DNA of 64,000 bases from Ralstonia sp. UNC404CL21Col (lineage in GTDB: Bacteria > Pseudomonadota > Gammaproteobacteria > Burkholderiales > Burkholderiaceae). Below the pieces are notes generated by a model. The model was not told where the DNA came from. It saw only the letters and a program-made list of their open reading frames with translations, and did not search any database. Of this stretch, positions 16,763 through 25,821 are shown piece after piece. The position numbers and the translations under genes were made by a program. The number at the start of each line of letters is the position of its first letter. Position 1 is the first letter of the stretch. The stretch covers positions 186,001 through 250,000 of the forward strand of contig NZ_KK211140.1 in NCBI RefSeq assembly GCF_000620465.1, read 5' to 3'.

Positions 16763-17122
16763 TCAGTGCAGCAGCGCATGCGCGCATTTGCGGGACGTGC
16801 TCAGCGGCGTGATGCGGCCCAGCGTGGCGCGGGGCAGGCCACGCAGCAACGCGCCCACCACCGCATCGACATCCGCATGCGGCAGTTCGAGGTCAACTGT
16901 GACTGCCTTGCGGCGAGCGTCATGCCGGACGATGTACAGCCCCAGCGTGTCGCCAAGCAGCGCATGCAGCTGCCGCCGAACCGCATGCGGTGCATCGCCG
17001 GGCACCGTCACGCGCAGGCACACATATTGGCGTGCCGGCAGCGCTACCGGGCGAGGCACCGTCGCCGGCGAGGGCGGCAGCAATTGCGGAATCAGCGAAG
17101 ACAGGAGCATCGATCGCGCCAT
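16763..17122 (-). CDS. Small protein of unknown function, possible ACT/ferredoxin-like fold
   Basis: 119 residues. Residues about 32-100 (VCLRVTVPGDAPHAVRRQLHAL, LGLYIVRHDARRKAVTVDLELP, VDAVVGALLRGLPRATLGRI) alternate strands and helices in the order beta-alpha-beta-beta-alpha-beta expected of an ACT-like domain, which is inference by eye. No family recognised. The N-terminal 25 residues are hydrophobic and proline-rich but not a convincing signal peptide. It ends eight bases before the DapA-like start and is probably co-transcribed with it; an ACT-like partner could sense an amino acid. Confidence 0.65.
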   Translation of the reverse strand: MARSMLLSSLIPQLLPPSPATVPRPVALPARQYVCLRVTVPGDAPHAVRRQLHALLGDTLGLYIVRHDARRKAVTVDLELPHADVDAVVGALLRGLPRATLGRITPLSTSRKCAHALLH

Positions 17123-17237
17123 GATGAGTTGGCGACGGCCCGCGTCGCCATGTCGTTGAACATGACGACACCGTATCGATTCGCTCGTAAAAAGCGTGAA
17201 AAAGGGGCGTGACGCTGCGTAAAGAAAGCGTAAATGC

Positions 17238-18554
17238 TCAGGCAGCGCGCACAGCCTTGCGACGACGCAGCGCGATGATCGTCAGCGAGATGCCGCTCAC
17301 CGCGGCGGCCGTCAGCACGTAGTAGCTCGGTGCCAGCGTATCGCCCGTCGTGTGGATCAGCCACGTGACGATGAACGGTGCGAACCCGCCAAACAGCGTC
17401 ACGCCGAGGCTGTAGCCGAGCGACAGCCCGGTCGAGCGCACGCGCGTGGGGAAGATCTCCGACATCAGCGCCGGCATCGGGCCCGAATACGCTGCCTTGA
17501 AGATGCCCGACACGGCTTGCAGCGCCAGCAGCGCACCGATGGTCGGATACGCGCGCAACAGCGCAAACATCGGGTAGATCAGCAGGATCATCAGCACCGA
17601 CGTGGTAAGCATGATGCGGATGCGGCCGATGCGATCCGACAGTGCGCCCATCACGGGCGAGAGCAGAAACTGCAGCCCGCCATTGAGCACCACCACCGCG
17701 AACGACTGTGCGGCCGGCAGATGCAGTTGCTTGACGGCATACGTCGGCATGTAGAGCTGGAGCACGTACACCGACACGGTGGACTGCGCCACCACGCCCA
17801 CCGCCAGCAGCAGGTTCGTCCACTGCGCTTTGAACGACGCTTGCGGATCGACGGTCGTCTTCTTCTGCTCGGCGACGAACTCGGGCGTCTCATCCAGATG
17901 TCGGCGGATGTAGAAACCCACCGGGCCGACCAGCAAGCCGAAGACGAACGGCAACCGCCAGCCCCAGCCTTCCAGATCGGTCGGCGTGAGTGAAGCGGTG
18001 AGCAGCGCCCCGAGCCCGGCCGCCAGAATGGTGGCAATACCTTGGCTGGCGAATTGCCAGCTGGCGTAGTAGCCGCGCCCGCGCGTGCTGTGCTCGACCA
18101 TGAAGGCGGTCGCGCTGCCGAATTCACCGCCCACCGCAAAGCCCTGCACCAAACGTGCGAGCAGGATCGTGATGGGCGCGACGATACCGATCTGCTGATA
18201 GCTCGGCATCACGGCAATCGCCAGCGTGCCGACGATCATCAGCAGGATCGACAGCGTCAGCGCCGCCTTGCGCCCCTTCCTGTCGGCATACATGCCCAGC
18301 ACGATCGCGCCCACCGGCCGCGTGATGAACGACACGCCAAAGCTGCCCACCGCAAACAGCAGCGACACCCATTCGTCATCGGCCGGAAAGAACAGCTTGC
18401 CAATCACGGATGCAAAGAAGCCGTAGACGAGAAAGTCGTACCACTCCAGCGCATTGCCGATCGACGACGAAATGACGATGCGGCGTGCATGCGCTGCACT
18501 CGTTGTTGCGGGCCGAGCAGGCGCAGCAGTGCCTGCCGCAGAGGGGGCGGTCAT
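17238..18554 (-). CDS. MHS-type MFS metabolite:proton symporter
   Basis: 438 residues, about 12 membrane segments. The N-terminal SSSIGNALEWYDFLVYGFFA and the motif MYADRKGRKAAL mark the metabolite:H+ symporter family (relatives of KgtP, ShiA, ProP and citrate carriers). The conserved VQGFAVGGEFG follows. It imports an organic acid or amino acid derivative across the inner membrane. It is 103 bases downstream of the gamma-glutamyltransferase gene on the same strand, so its substrate may be a glutamyl product or glutamate; this is inference. AAGGA precedes the ATG. Confidence 0.9.
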   Translation of the reverse strand: MTAPSAAGTAAPARPATTSAAHARRIVISSSIGNALEWYDFLVYGFFASVIGKLFFPADDEWVSLLFAVGSFGVSFITRPVGAIVLGMYADRKGRKAALTLSILLMIVGTLAIAVMPSYQQIGIVAPITILLARLVQGFAVGGEFGSATAFMVEHSTRGRGYYASWQFASQGIATILAAGLGALLTASLTPTDLEGWGWRLPFVFGLLVGPVGFYIRRHLDETPEFVAEQKKTTVDPQASFKAQWTNLLLAVGVVAQSTVSVYVLQLYMPTYAVKQLHLPAAQSFAVVVLNGGLQFLLSPVMGALSDRIGRIRIMLTTSVLMILLIYPMFALLRAYPTIGALLALQAVSGIFKAAYSGPMPALMSEIFPTRVRSTGLSLGYSLGVTLFGGFAPFIVTWLIHTTGDTLAPSYYVLTAAAVSGISLTIIALRRRKAVRAA

Positions 18555-18657
18555 GATGAGGGTTCCTTTGGTGCCGGCCGGGATCGTTTTTATGGGAACT
18601 ACAGCGCGTTGCCCGCCCGGTCCGACGGGTCAGCGCGCTGGTGCGGCGGGGGCTTTC

Positions 18658-20286
18658 TTAGAAGCCCACCGCGTGGCCGTCGCGGCGGCTGTCGCTCGCG
18701 GCCACATAGCCGTGATCGGCGTCGTCCGACAGGCGCCAGATGAACTGGCCGGAGCCGAAATCCATGTACGGATCGGCCACCGATTCGAGCTTGTGCCCGC
18801 GTGCTTCCAGCGCAGCGACGGTCTTGGCGTTCATCGTGCCTTCCACGTCGAGCGTGAAATCGCGGTTGACCTTCCAGCGCGGCGCGTCGCACGCGGCCTG
18901 CGGCTGCTGCTTGTAATCGAGCATGCGCACGAGCGTCTGCAGGTGGCCTTGCGGCTGCATGTCGCCGCCCATCACGCCAAAGCTCATTTGCGGCTGGCCG
19001 TCCTTGGTCAGGAACGCGGGGATGATCGTGTGGAACGGCCGCTTGCCACCTTCCACCACGTTGGCCGAGCGCGCATCCATCGAGAATCCGAAGCCACGGT
19101 TCTGCAGGCTGATGCCGGTGCCGGGCACCACCACGCCGGAACCGAAGCCCATGTAGTTCGACTGGATGAACGAGACCATCATGCCGTTCTCGTCAGCGGC
19201 CGTCAGGTACACCGTGCCGCCGGCGCGCGGCATGCCGAAGGTCGGCATCTGCGCGCGGCCCATGTCGATGAGCTTGGCGCGTGCATCGAGGTACGCGTCG
19301 TCGAGCATCTGCTCTGGCGTGACTTCCATCGAGCGCGGGTCGGCCACGTATTTGTAGAGATCGGCAAACGCCAGCTTCATCGCTTCAATCTGCAGATGCT
19401 GCGAATCGGCGGAGTCGACCGGCAGGGCGCCAAGATCGAAGCGATCGAGAATGCCCAGCGCGATCAGCGCGGCGATGCCCTGGCCATTCGGCGGGATCTC
19501 GTGCAGGTCGTAGCCGCGGTAGCGCTTGGTGATCGGTTTGACCCAGTCGGGGCGATAGTCGCGCAGGTCTTGTGCGGTCATGCCGCCGCCGCATTCGCGC
19601 GAATAGGCGGCGATGCGCTCGGCGAGTTCACCTTCGTAGAAATCGCGGCCGTTGGTCTGGCCGAGGCGGCGCAGCGTGGCGGCTGCGTCGGGCAATTTGA
19701 ATTTTTCGCCCACTTCCGGCGCGCGGCCGTGCGGCATGAAGGCCTGTGCGTAGCCGGGCTGGTTGTGCAGCTCGGGAATGGCCGCCGCCCATTTGTGCGC
19801 GACGATCGGCGCGATGGTGTGGCCACGCTCGGCAATCTCGGCGGCGGGTTCCAGCACATCGGCAAACGGCAGCTTGCCGAAACGTTCGTGCAACGCAGCC
19901 CATGCGGAGATGGCGCCGGGCACGGTCACAGCGTCCCAGCCGCGCGTGGGGCGCTTGGGGTTGCCGTTGGCGTCTTCGCCGTATTTCTTGCGGAAGTAAT
20001 CGAGGTTCCAGGCCTGCGGCGCGGTGCCGGAAGCGTTCAGGCCGTGCAGTTCCTTGCCGTCCCAGAGGATTGCGAATGCATCGCTGCCGAGGCCGCACGA
20101 GACGGGTTCGACCACGGTCAGCATGGCTGCTGCGGCGATGGCCGCATCCACGGCGGTGCCGCCCGCGAGCAGCATGCGCAGCCCAGCCTGCGCGGCCAGC
20201 GGATGCGACGTGGACACAACGTTGCGCGCAAACAGCGGAATGCGCACGGTCGGATAGGGGTTTTGCCAGTCGAAGCGATGGGACAT
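18658..20286 (-). CDS. ggt: Gamma-glutamyltransferase family protein
   Basis: 542 residues. The family starts are visible (STSHPLAAQAGLRMLLAGGTAVDAAIAAA at 25-53, VPGAISAWAALHERFGKLPF near 122-141) and the autoprocessing nucleophile is expected to be T358 in AGGTVYLTAADENG. The later GFGFSM and FGVMGGDMQPQGH blocks also fit. There is no signal peptide, unlike E. coli Ggt, so it probably works in the cytoplasm. Members transfer or hydrolyse gamma-glutamyl groups of glutathione and related compounds, or act as acylases. Start ATG at 20286; an in-frame TTG lies three codons upstream. Divergent LysR gene at 20411; MHS transporter downstream. Confidence 0.88.
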   Translation of the reverse strand: MSHRFDWQNPYPTVRIPLFARNVVSTSHPLAAQAGLRMLLAGGTAVDAAIAAAAMLTVVEPVSCGLGSDAFAILWDGKELHGLNASGTAPQAWNLDYFRKKYGEDANGNPKRPTRGWDAVTVPGAISAWAALHERFGKLPFADVLEPAAEIAERGHTIAPIVAHKWAAAIPELHNQPGYAQAFMPHGRAPEVGEKFKLPDAAATLRRLGQTNGRDFYEGELAERIAAYSRECGGGMTAQDLRDYRPDWVKPITKRYRGYDLHEIPPNGQGIAALIALGILDRFDLGALPVDSADSQHLQIEAMKLAFADLYKYVADPRSMEVTPEQMLDDAYLDARAKLIDMGRAQMPTFGMPRAGGTVYLTAADENGMMVSFIQSNYMGFGSGVVVPGTGISLQNRGFGFSMDARSANVVEGGKRPFHTIIPAFLTKDGQPQMSFGVMGGDMQPQGHLQTLVRMLDYKQQPQAACDAPRWKVNRDFTLDVEGTMNAKTVAALEARGHKLESVADPYMDFGSGQFIWRLSDDADHGYVAASDSRRDGHAVGF

Positions 20287-20410
20287 GGGGCTCAAGCGGT
20301 GATCAGCGGGAAGGGTTGACGAACGATTATTTGCGGTGCGCTGGATTTAATAAAGTTAAAATTCATTGGATATTGCTTAAGAAAAACTTGAGAGTCCGCT
20401 GCGCATTGCC

Positions 20411-21295
20411 GTGAGTACCGTCCGCTTTCTCCGCACCTTTGTCGCCGTGGCCCGTCACGGCTCGTTTGCCGCCGCCGCGGAGCGCGTGGCGCTGACGCAG
20501 GCCGCGGTGAGCCTGCAGATGCGCGCGCTGGAAAACGAACTGCGCCGGGACCTGTTCGACCGGTCCGGCCGCACTGTCACGCTGAATGCGCACGGCCGCG
20601 CGCTGTTGCCGCAAGCCGAGCACCTGCTGGGCCTGTACGACGCCATGCGCATCGGCGATGAACCGCAGACGGAACTGTCCGGCGCGGTCGCGATCGGCGC
20701 GGTGGTGTCGGTGATGGGGTCGCTCGCGCATGCGGTGGCGGGGCTCAAGCAGGTGCACAAGGGGTTGGACGTCAAGCTCATCACCGGCAAATCGGGCGAG
20801 CTGGCGGAGCAAGTCGAGGCGGGCGAGCTGGATGGGGCGCTGGTGGTCGAGCACCTTGAGCGCCTGCCCGCCAACCTCGCGTGGCACCCGCTCTATACCG
20901 AGCCGCTGGTGGTGGTGGCGGGCCGGCATACGCGCGGCCGTGCGGAAGAAGTGTTGCGCACCCATCCGTTTCTGCGCTTCGACCGCGCAGTGCGCACCGG
21001 CGCGCTCATCGACCGGGCCCTGCGCAAGACGCACATGGCGGTCAACGAGTTCATCGAAGTCAATTCAATCGAGGCGATTGTCGAGCTGGTGCGTCAGCAG
21101 GTCGGGGTCACGCTGGTGCCGCGCCTGCGCCGTGCAAGCTGGGAGAGCGATCCAGCCCTGCGCGTGCTGCCCATGCCGCCGCACACGCCGGTACGCACGG
21201 TCGGCATGATCGAGCGAAAAGAGCATGTGCGGCACGGTGTGATTCAGGCGGTACTCGATGCGCTCGAAACCACACTTGGCAATTCCAGCGCCTAG
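20411..21295 (+). CDS. LysR-type transcriptional regulator, divergent from ggt
   Basis: 294 residues starting with GTG. The N-terminal winged helix (VRFLRTFVAVARHGSFAAAAERVALTQAAVSLQMRALE, residues 4-41) is typical; the C-terminal part is the periplasmic-binding-like effector domain. The 124-base spacer to ggt contains the near-symmetrical CTTAAG-AAAAA-CTTGAG at 20377-20393, a possible LysR site. Such divergent genes commonly control their neighbour, so I infer control of the ggt/MHS pair, perhaps with a glutamyl compound as ligand. Confidence 0.88.
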   Translation: MSTVRFLRTFVAVARHGSFAAAAERVALTQAAVSLQMRALENELRRDLFDRSGRTVTLNAHGRALLPQAEHLLGLYDAMRIGDEPQTELSGAVAIGAVVSVMGSLAHAVAGLKQVHKGLDVKLITGKSGELAEQVEAGELDGALVVEHLERLPANLAWHPLYTEPLVVVAGRHTRGRAEEVLRTHPFLRFDRAVRTGALIDRALRKTHMAVNEFIEVNSIEAIVELVRQQVGVTLVPRLRRASWESDPALRVLPMPPHTPVRTVGMIERKEHVRHGVIQAVLDALETTLGNSSA

Positions 21296-21329
21296 ACTGA
21301 TTGCACCAAGGCTCGCTCTGGAGGCCGCG

Positions 21330-21740
21330 ATGGACGCTTTCATTCAACGCTGGCGGGACGAACTGATCCTGCTTGCCCGGATTCTGATGATGGTGTTGTT
21401 TGTGATGTCGGGCTGGGGCAAGCTGACGGGCTTTCAGGGCACGGTCGGCTACATGACCAGTACAGGTGCGCCCATGCCGATGGTGGCCGCGGCGGTTGCC
21501 GTTGTCATGGAGTTTGGTGTGGGCATCGCCTTGCTGATCGGCCTGTGGACGCGGCCGCTGGCGCTGCTGATGGCGCTGTTCGTGCTCGGCACGTCGTTCA
21601 TCGCCCATTCCTACTGGGATATGGAAGGCGCCATGGAGGCCGCCAACAAGATCCAGTTCTACAAGAACCTGAGCATCATGGGCGGGCTGTTCCTGCTGGC
21701 GGCTGCGGGGCCGGGCAGATACGCGGTACAGAAGTCATAA
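21330..21740 (+). CDS. DoxX family membrane protein
   Basis: 136 residues with four membrane segments. ILMMVLFVMSGWGKLTGF and EFGVGIALLIGLWTRPLALLMALFVLGTSFIAH are typical of the DoxX/YqjF-type family, whose roles include oxidative and thiol stress responses but are poorly defined. The ATG at 21330 is preceded by GGAGG. The gene starts 34 bases after the LysR stop and could be co-transcribed with it. It converges with the MFS gene at 21750. Confidence 0.85.
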   Translation: MDAFIQRWRDELILLARILMMVLFVMSGWGKLTGFQGTVGYMTSTGAPMPMVAAAVAVVMEFGVGIALLIGLWTRPLALLMALFVLGTSFIAHSYWDMEGAMEAANKIQFYKNLSIMGGLFLLAAAGPGRYAVQKS

Positions 21741-21749
21741 CGCGCCGGT

Positions 21750-23318
21750 TCAGCGCAACGACCGCTGCACCAGTACCAGCACGGCAAACAGGCCGCACGC
21801 CACGGCAAACCAGCTGAAGAGCTGCGTGCCGGCCAGCAGCGTGGCTTGGCGATCGATTTCCGCGGACAGGCTCGCCAGGCGCTCGGGCGTCATCGGGTTC
21901 ATGGTCTGCAGGTCAGAGGTGAACCGCGTGACATGCGCCACGATCAGCGAGCGCGATTCCGCCTGTTGCGTTTGCAGCGACACGGCGGCCAGCCCTGTGC
22001 CCACCGCCGTCGCAAACTGGCGCGCGATGTTCTTCATCTGGTAGCCGTGCGCAAAATCTTCCCGGTCCAGATCGAGGTACGTCATCATCGCCACCTGGAT
22101 CATCACCGCGCCCGGCGTGATGCCTTCCAGCATCGACACGGGGAAGAACGCGTAGTCCGGTGCGCCCGGCATCAAGCTTGTTCCCAGCACCAAGGCCGCG
22201 GCCGCATACACGGCAAAGCCCATGGCGATGAAGCGGCGCTTGCGGAAGAAGAACGGCAGCCAAATCGTCATGACCACGGCCACCACGGTCGAGACCGCCC
22301 CGCTGATCATCAGGAACAGCGTGGTCGTGCGGAATGTAAAACCCAGGCCGCCTTGTGACACCGCCGGAAACAGGTACGACCAGTACCCGCTCATCAGGTA
22401 ATAGACGCCGTAAAAGCCGATGCCCCACAGATAGCGGCGACCGTTCAGGCGGGACAGATCGAGCCAAGGGTCGGGGTGCGTGCGCAGGCGGTGGATGGCC
22501 AGCAGCAGCGAAGCCGTACCGCCCAGCAGCAACAGCGGAATCACCGGCGAGGCGGTCAGCCGGCTGTAGCGCAGCTCCGACAGGCCCATCAGGAACGACA
22601 GCGCTCCGATGGCCATGGCGCCCACGCCAATCCAATCCCATCGGCTTTGTTGCGGCGGTGCTTCATCGGGGCGGCGTGCGGCGCGTGTGCGCGGCTGATG
22701 ATGCTCGGGCGGCAGGAAGAACACCGCCATCCAGGCCACGCCGGCCAGCACCAGTTCAATCCAGAAGATCACGCGCCATTCGCTGTATTCGAGCACTTCA
22801 GCGCAGATCCACGGTGCTATCGTGGTCAGCCCGAACAAGCCGACGCTGAACATCAGCATCGGCGGAATGCGTTCGTCGGGCTCCGCCGTGAGCTGCACCA
22901 GGATGCGCGACGCCGAGAACAGCCCGCCGGCCCCCAGGCCCTGAATGGTCCGTCCGATGACGAGTTCGCCGATGTTGTTGGATTGCGCGCACACCACGCA
23001 GCCAATAGCGAACAGCACGATGCCCACCAGCGAATACATCCGGTAGCCCACGTGCGCCGCAATGCGGCCGATGGCGAGGTTGGCGACGACGGCCGCCACG
23101 GCATACGCTGTGACAGCGTACAGATAGGCATCGGGGCTCGCATGCACACCGCCCTGGATGTGCTGGCCCGCCACGGCGAACATCTGCGACGAGACGAAAT
23201 CAAGACCCGTTGAGAGCCCCATCGCCAGCCCAAAAGCATGGACGCGCGCCGAAGAAAAGTGGGGAAATGCCCGCAGCGACGCGGGTTTGAGGATTTGCAG
23301 CGACATGTGCCCGAGCAT
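21750..23318 (-). CDS. DHA2-type MFS transporter (EmrB-like)
   Basis: 522 residues, about 14 membrane segments. The region VIGRTIQGLGAGGLFSASRILV is the motif C-like block of DHA2 drug:H+ antiporters. The middle has a hydrophilic loop with a run of basic residues (about 215-230). Likely an inner membrane efflux pump; substrate unknown. No membrane fusion partner (EmrA-like) is adjacent. ATG at 23318 and a second ATG at 23306 are both possible. A LysR gene starts 52 bases away in the opposite direction. Confidence 0.87.
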   Translation of the reverse strand: MLGHMSLQILKPASLRAFPHFSSARVHAFGLAMGLSTGLDFVSSQMFAVAGQHIQGGVHASPDAYLYAVTAYAVAAVVANLAIGRIAAHVGYRMYSLVGIVLFAIGCVVCAQSNNIGELVIGRTIQGLGAGGLFSASRILVQLTAEPDERIPPMLMFSVGLFGLTTIAPWICAEVLEYSEWRVIFWIELVLAGVAWMAVFFLPPEHHQPRTRAARRPDEAPPQQSRWDWIGVGAMAIGALSFLMGLSELRYSRLTASPVIPLLLLGGTASLLLAIHRLRTHPDPWLDLSRLNGRRYLWGIGFYGVYYLMSGYWSYLFPAVSQGGLGFTFRTTTLFLMISGAVSTVVAVVMTIWLPFFFRKRRFIAMGFAVYAAAALVLGTSLMPGAPDYAFFPVSMLEGITPGAVMIQVAMMTYLDLDREDFAHGYQMKNIARQFATAVGTGLAAVSLQTQQAESRSLIVAHVTRFTSDLQTMNPMTPERLASLSAEIDRQATLLAGTQLFSWFAVACGLFAVLVLVQRSLR

Positions 23319-23370
23319 AAACTTGCCCGCCAGCCGGATAAACGGCCAACTCTAGGAACACTGTCCAGTC

Positions 23371-24288
23371 ATGCGAACAATGGAGTGGAACGACTGGGAA
23401 ACCTTCTGCCGCGTGGTGGAGGCCGGCAGCTTCACTGCCGCCGCCGAGGCGCTGGGCATCCCCAAATCGACCGCCAGCGCCGCCGTATCACGGCTGGAAG
23501 CCGCGCTGGGCGTGCGGCTCATGACACGCACCACGCGCCAGTTGCGGTTGACCGAAGCGGGCTCGCACTTCTACGACGACATCGCGCCCTTGTTCGAGCG
23601 TCTGCGCGAAGTGCACGCCGACACCACCGCAGCCAGCGAAACCGTGGCCGGCACGCTGCGCATCGCCGCGCCGTACGAAGTCGGTGCGCAGCACCTGACC
23701 GAACCTGTGTGCCGCACGCTCGAGAAATACCCGCATCTGCAAATTCAGGTGCACATCTCGTGGGAGCAGCCCGACTTGCTCGCCAGCGGTTATGACATCG
23801 TCTTCGTGATGGTCGATCAGGTGCTGCCGGATTCCTCGCTGGTGGCGCGCCGTGTGGTGCTGATCCCGCGCGGTTTGTATGCGTCGCCGACCTTGCTGGC
23901 GGAACGCCCGCCGCTCAAGACGCCAGCAGACCTCGCCGGCTGGCCCTGTCTTTCGGGCCCCGACGACGCGAGCTGGGCCTTCCGCCCCATCGGCGAGCCG
24001 ACCGCCGAGCCGATCGAAGTCCCGATCCAGCCGCGCCTGCAGACCCTGAACGCCGAAATGCGCGCCCGCGCCGCCGTGCGCGGCCTGGGCGTGGCACGCA
24101 TGGCGCGCTCCGTAGGCGATACGGAAGTCGCGGCCGGCAGGCTCGTGCGCGTACTGCCCGATTTCGAGCTGACCGCGCTGCGCGTCTACGCGCTGATGCC
24201 GGCTCGCAAGCTGGTGCCGCGCAAGGTGCGCGTGTTTCTGGATGCGCTGGAAGCGGAGGGCGCTTCCGCCACACCGGCACCCGCCTAG
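23371..24288 (+). CDS. LysR-type regulator, divergent from the MFS pump
   Basis: 305 residues. WNDWETFCRVVEAGSFTAAAEALGIPKSTASAAVSRLEAALGVRLMTRTTRQLRLTEAG is the winged helix-turn-helix of the CrgA/DmlR-type LysR subgroup. The rest is the effector-binding domain with EPVCRTLEKYPHLQIQV. Because it shares a 52-base spacer with the divergent MFS gene, it is probably its regulator. Confidence 0.88.
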   Translation: MRTMEWNDWETFCRVVEAGSFTAAAEALGIPKSTASAAVSRLEAALGVRLMTRTTRQLRLTEAGSHFYDDIAPLFERLREVHADTTAASETVAGTLRIAAPYEVGAQHLTEPVCRTLEKYPHLQIQVHISWEQPDLLASGYDIVFVMVDQVLPDSSLVARRVVLIPRGLYASPTLLAERPPLKTPADLAGWPCLSGPDDASWAFRPIGEPTAEPIEVPIQPRLQTLNAEMRARAAVRGLGVARMARSVGDTEVAAGRLVRVLPDFELTALRVYALMPARKLVPRKVRVFLDALEAEGASATPAPA

Positions 24289-24352
24289 CCGAAGACCGGC
24301 GCTGGATGTCACAATCGGCGCTTCCCTATTCGGATTGTGAGGACCGGCGGCC

Positions 24353-25318
24353 ATGCGTCTGCGCCAGATTGAAGTCTTCCGCGCCGTGATGCTGGTCGGG
24401 ACGGTCAGCGAGGCGGCGCGCATGCTGAACGTGTCGCAACCCGTGGTGACGCGCGTGCTGCAACACACCGAGCTGCAACTCGGTTTCCGCCTGTTCGACC
24501 GCACCAAGGGCCGCCTGCAGCCCACCGCCGAGGCGTTCGAACTGTTCAGCGAAGTCGAGCGGCTGTACCAGGAGGTCGAGCGCGTGCGGCGCGTGTCGGC
24601 CAATCTGCGTCACAAGGGCGCCGGGCGCTTGCGCGTGGCGGCAACGCCCAGCCTGGCCCCAAGCATCCTCGCACCGGCCGTGCGGCGTTTCTCGCAGCGC
24701 CATCCCGATACGCTGGTGCGCGTGTTCACGCATCACACGGCCGAGATCGTGCAGGGGTTGCTCTCGCAGGACATCGACGTCGGCTTCGCCTTTGCGCCGC
24801 CCGTGCATCCGGCCATCAGCACCACGCCGGTCGCGCAGGGCCGCATCCTCCTGGCCGCGCCGCGCGCCTGGGTGGGCGGCAAGACCGACGGCCGCGCGTT
24901 GCACAAGCTCGTTGCCGAGAAGCCGTTTATCGGGCTGGAAGACCAGATTTCGCTCGGCTCGCTGGTCGGGCAGACGCTGGCGCGCGGCGGGCTGGCGCCG
25001 CAGTCGACGCTGGAAGTGCAGACGTATTCGCTGGCGCGTTCGCTGGTGGAGGAATCGCTCGGCGTGACGATGCTCGATCAGTTCACGGCCGCCACCGGCA
25101 GCATGGAGCGCATCGCGCTGTTCGCGCTGGAGCCGGCGCAGACATTCGATGTGCGTGCCATGCGTGCCGAGCATCATGCGCCGTCATCGTTGGCCGATAG
25201 CCTGGTGCAGTGCTTTGCGGAGGCCGCGCGTGCGCTGTCCGACGAACTTCCGCAGCGCGTCGAGCCGACCGCATTCGTGCTCAAGCCCACCGAACCTGAC
25301 AGCGACGCGGCGGACTAA
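24353..25318 (+). CDS. LysR-type regulator
   Basis: 321 residues. MRLRQIEVFRAVMLVGTVSEAARMLNVSQPVVTRVLQHTE is the DNA-binding domain; it resembles the LysR/ArgP-like regulators of amino acid metabolism by its RQIEVFRAVM start, but the target is unknown. It lies 64 bases downstream of the preceding LysR gene and 35 bases upstream of the MliC-like gene, all on the plus strand. Two consecutive LysR genes of different subgroups suggest independent acquisition rather than duplication. Confidence 0.88.
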   Translation: MRLRQIEVFRAVMLVGTVSEAARMLNVSQPVVTRVLQHTELQLGFRLFDRTKGRLQPTAEAFELFSEVERLYQEVERVRRVSANLRHKGAGRLRVAATPSLAPSILAPAVRRFSQRHPDTLVRVFTHHTAEIVQGLLSQDIDVGFAFAPPVHPAISTTPVAQGRILLAAPRAWVGGKTDGRALHKLVAEKPFIGLEDQISLGSLVGQTLARGGLAPQSTLEVQTYSLARSLVEESLGVTMLDQFTAATGSMERIALFALEPAQTFDVRAMRAEHHAPSSLADSLVQCFAEAARALSDELPQRVEPTAFVLKPTEPDSDAAD

Positions 25319-25353
25319 CCGACTTGCGCTGACCATTTTCAGGAGACGGATCC

Positions 25354-25821
25354 ATGCGTCGTTTCGCAACTGCAGTGATGTTCGGGCTGGCGCTGGGCGC
25401 CGGCATCTTCAGCGGCGTCGCCACCGCCCAGCAATCGCCGGTGCCCGGTATGTCGTCCGACGATCTGAACACCGCGCTCGACTTCGCCAAGGCGGGGCTC
25501 AACAAGGCGATCGATCAGGCGCGCGCGTATTCCGCGTTGCCGATCAAAGACCCGCACGACGTGCGCTACACGTGCGAGGGCGGCAAGACGCTCCTCGTGA
25601 AATACATGACGGTGGGCGACACACCGCTGGCAGCCATGACACTCAACGGCAAGACGCTGGTGTTCGCCAACGTGATGGCCGCTTCGGGCGCGCGCTATGC
25701 GTCGGGGCAGTATGTGTGGTGGACGAAGGGCGCCACCGGCTTCCTTGCCGACGAGACCCAGCCCGGCAGCCGCAATCAGCTCTACCGCGATTGCAGCGAG
25801 GCCACCAGCGGCCGGCCTTAG
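25354..25821 (+). CDS. MliC-type periplasmic lysozyme inhibitor family protein
   Basis: 155 residues. Signal peptide 1-26 (cleavage after ATAQ or nearby). The mature C-terminal part VRYTCEGGKTLLVKYM..., MAASGARYASGQYVWWTKGATGFLAD and a final cysteine fit the MliC/PliC fold (two cysteines about 90 residues apart, SGARYA loop). MliC proteins bind and block c-type lysozyme in the periplasm or outer membrane. There is no lipobox, so it should be soluble in the periplasm. AGGAGA precedes the ATG. Its last four bases overlap the stop of the convergent gene. Confidence 0.8.
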   Translation: MRRFATAVMFGLALGAGIFSGVATAQQSPVPGMSSDDLNTALDFAKAGLNKAIDQARAYSALPIKDPHDVRYTCEGGKTLLVKYMTVGDTPLAAMTLNGKTLVFANVMAASGARYASGQYVWWTKGATGFLADETQPGSRNQLYRDCSEATSGRP

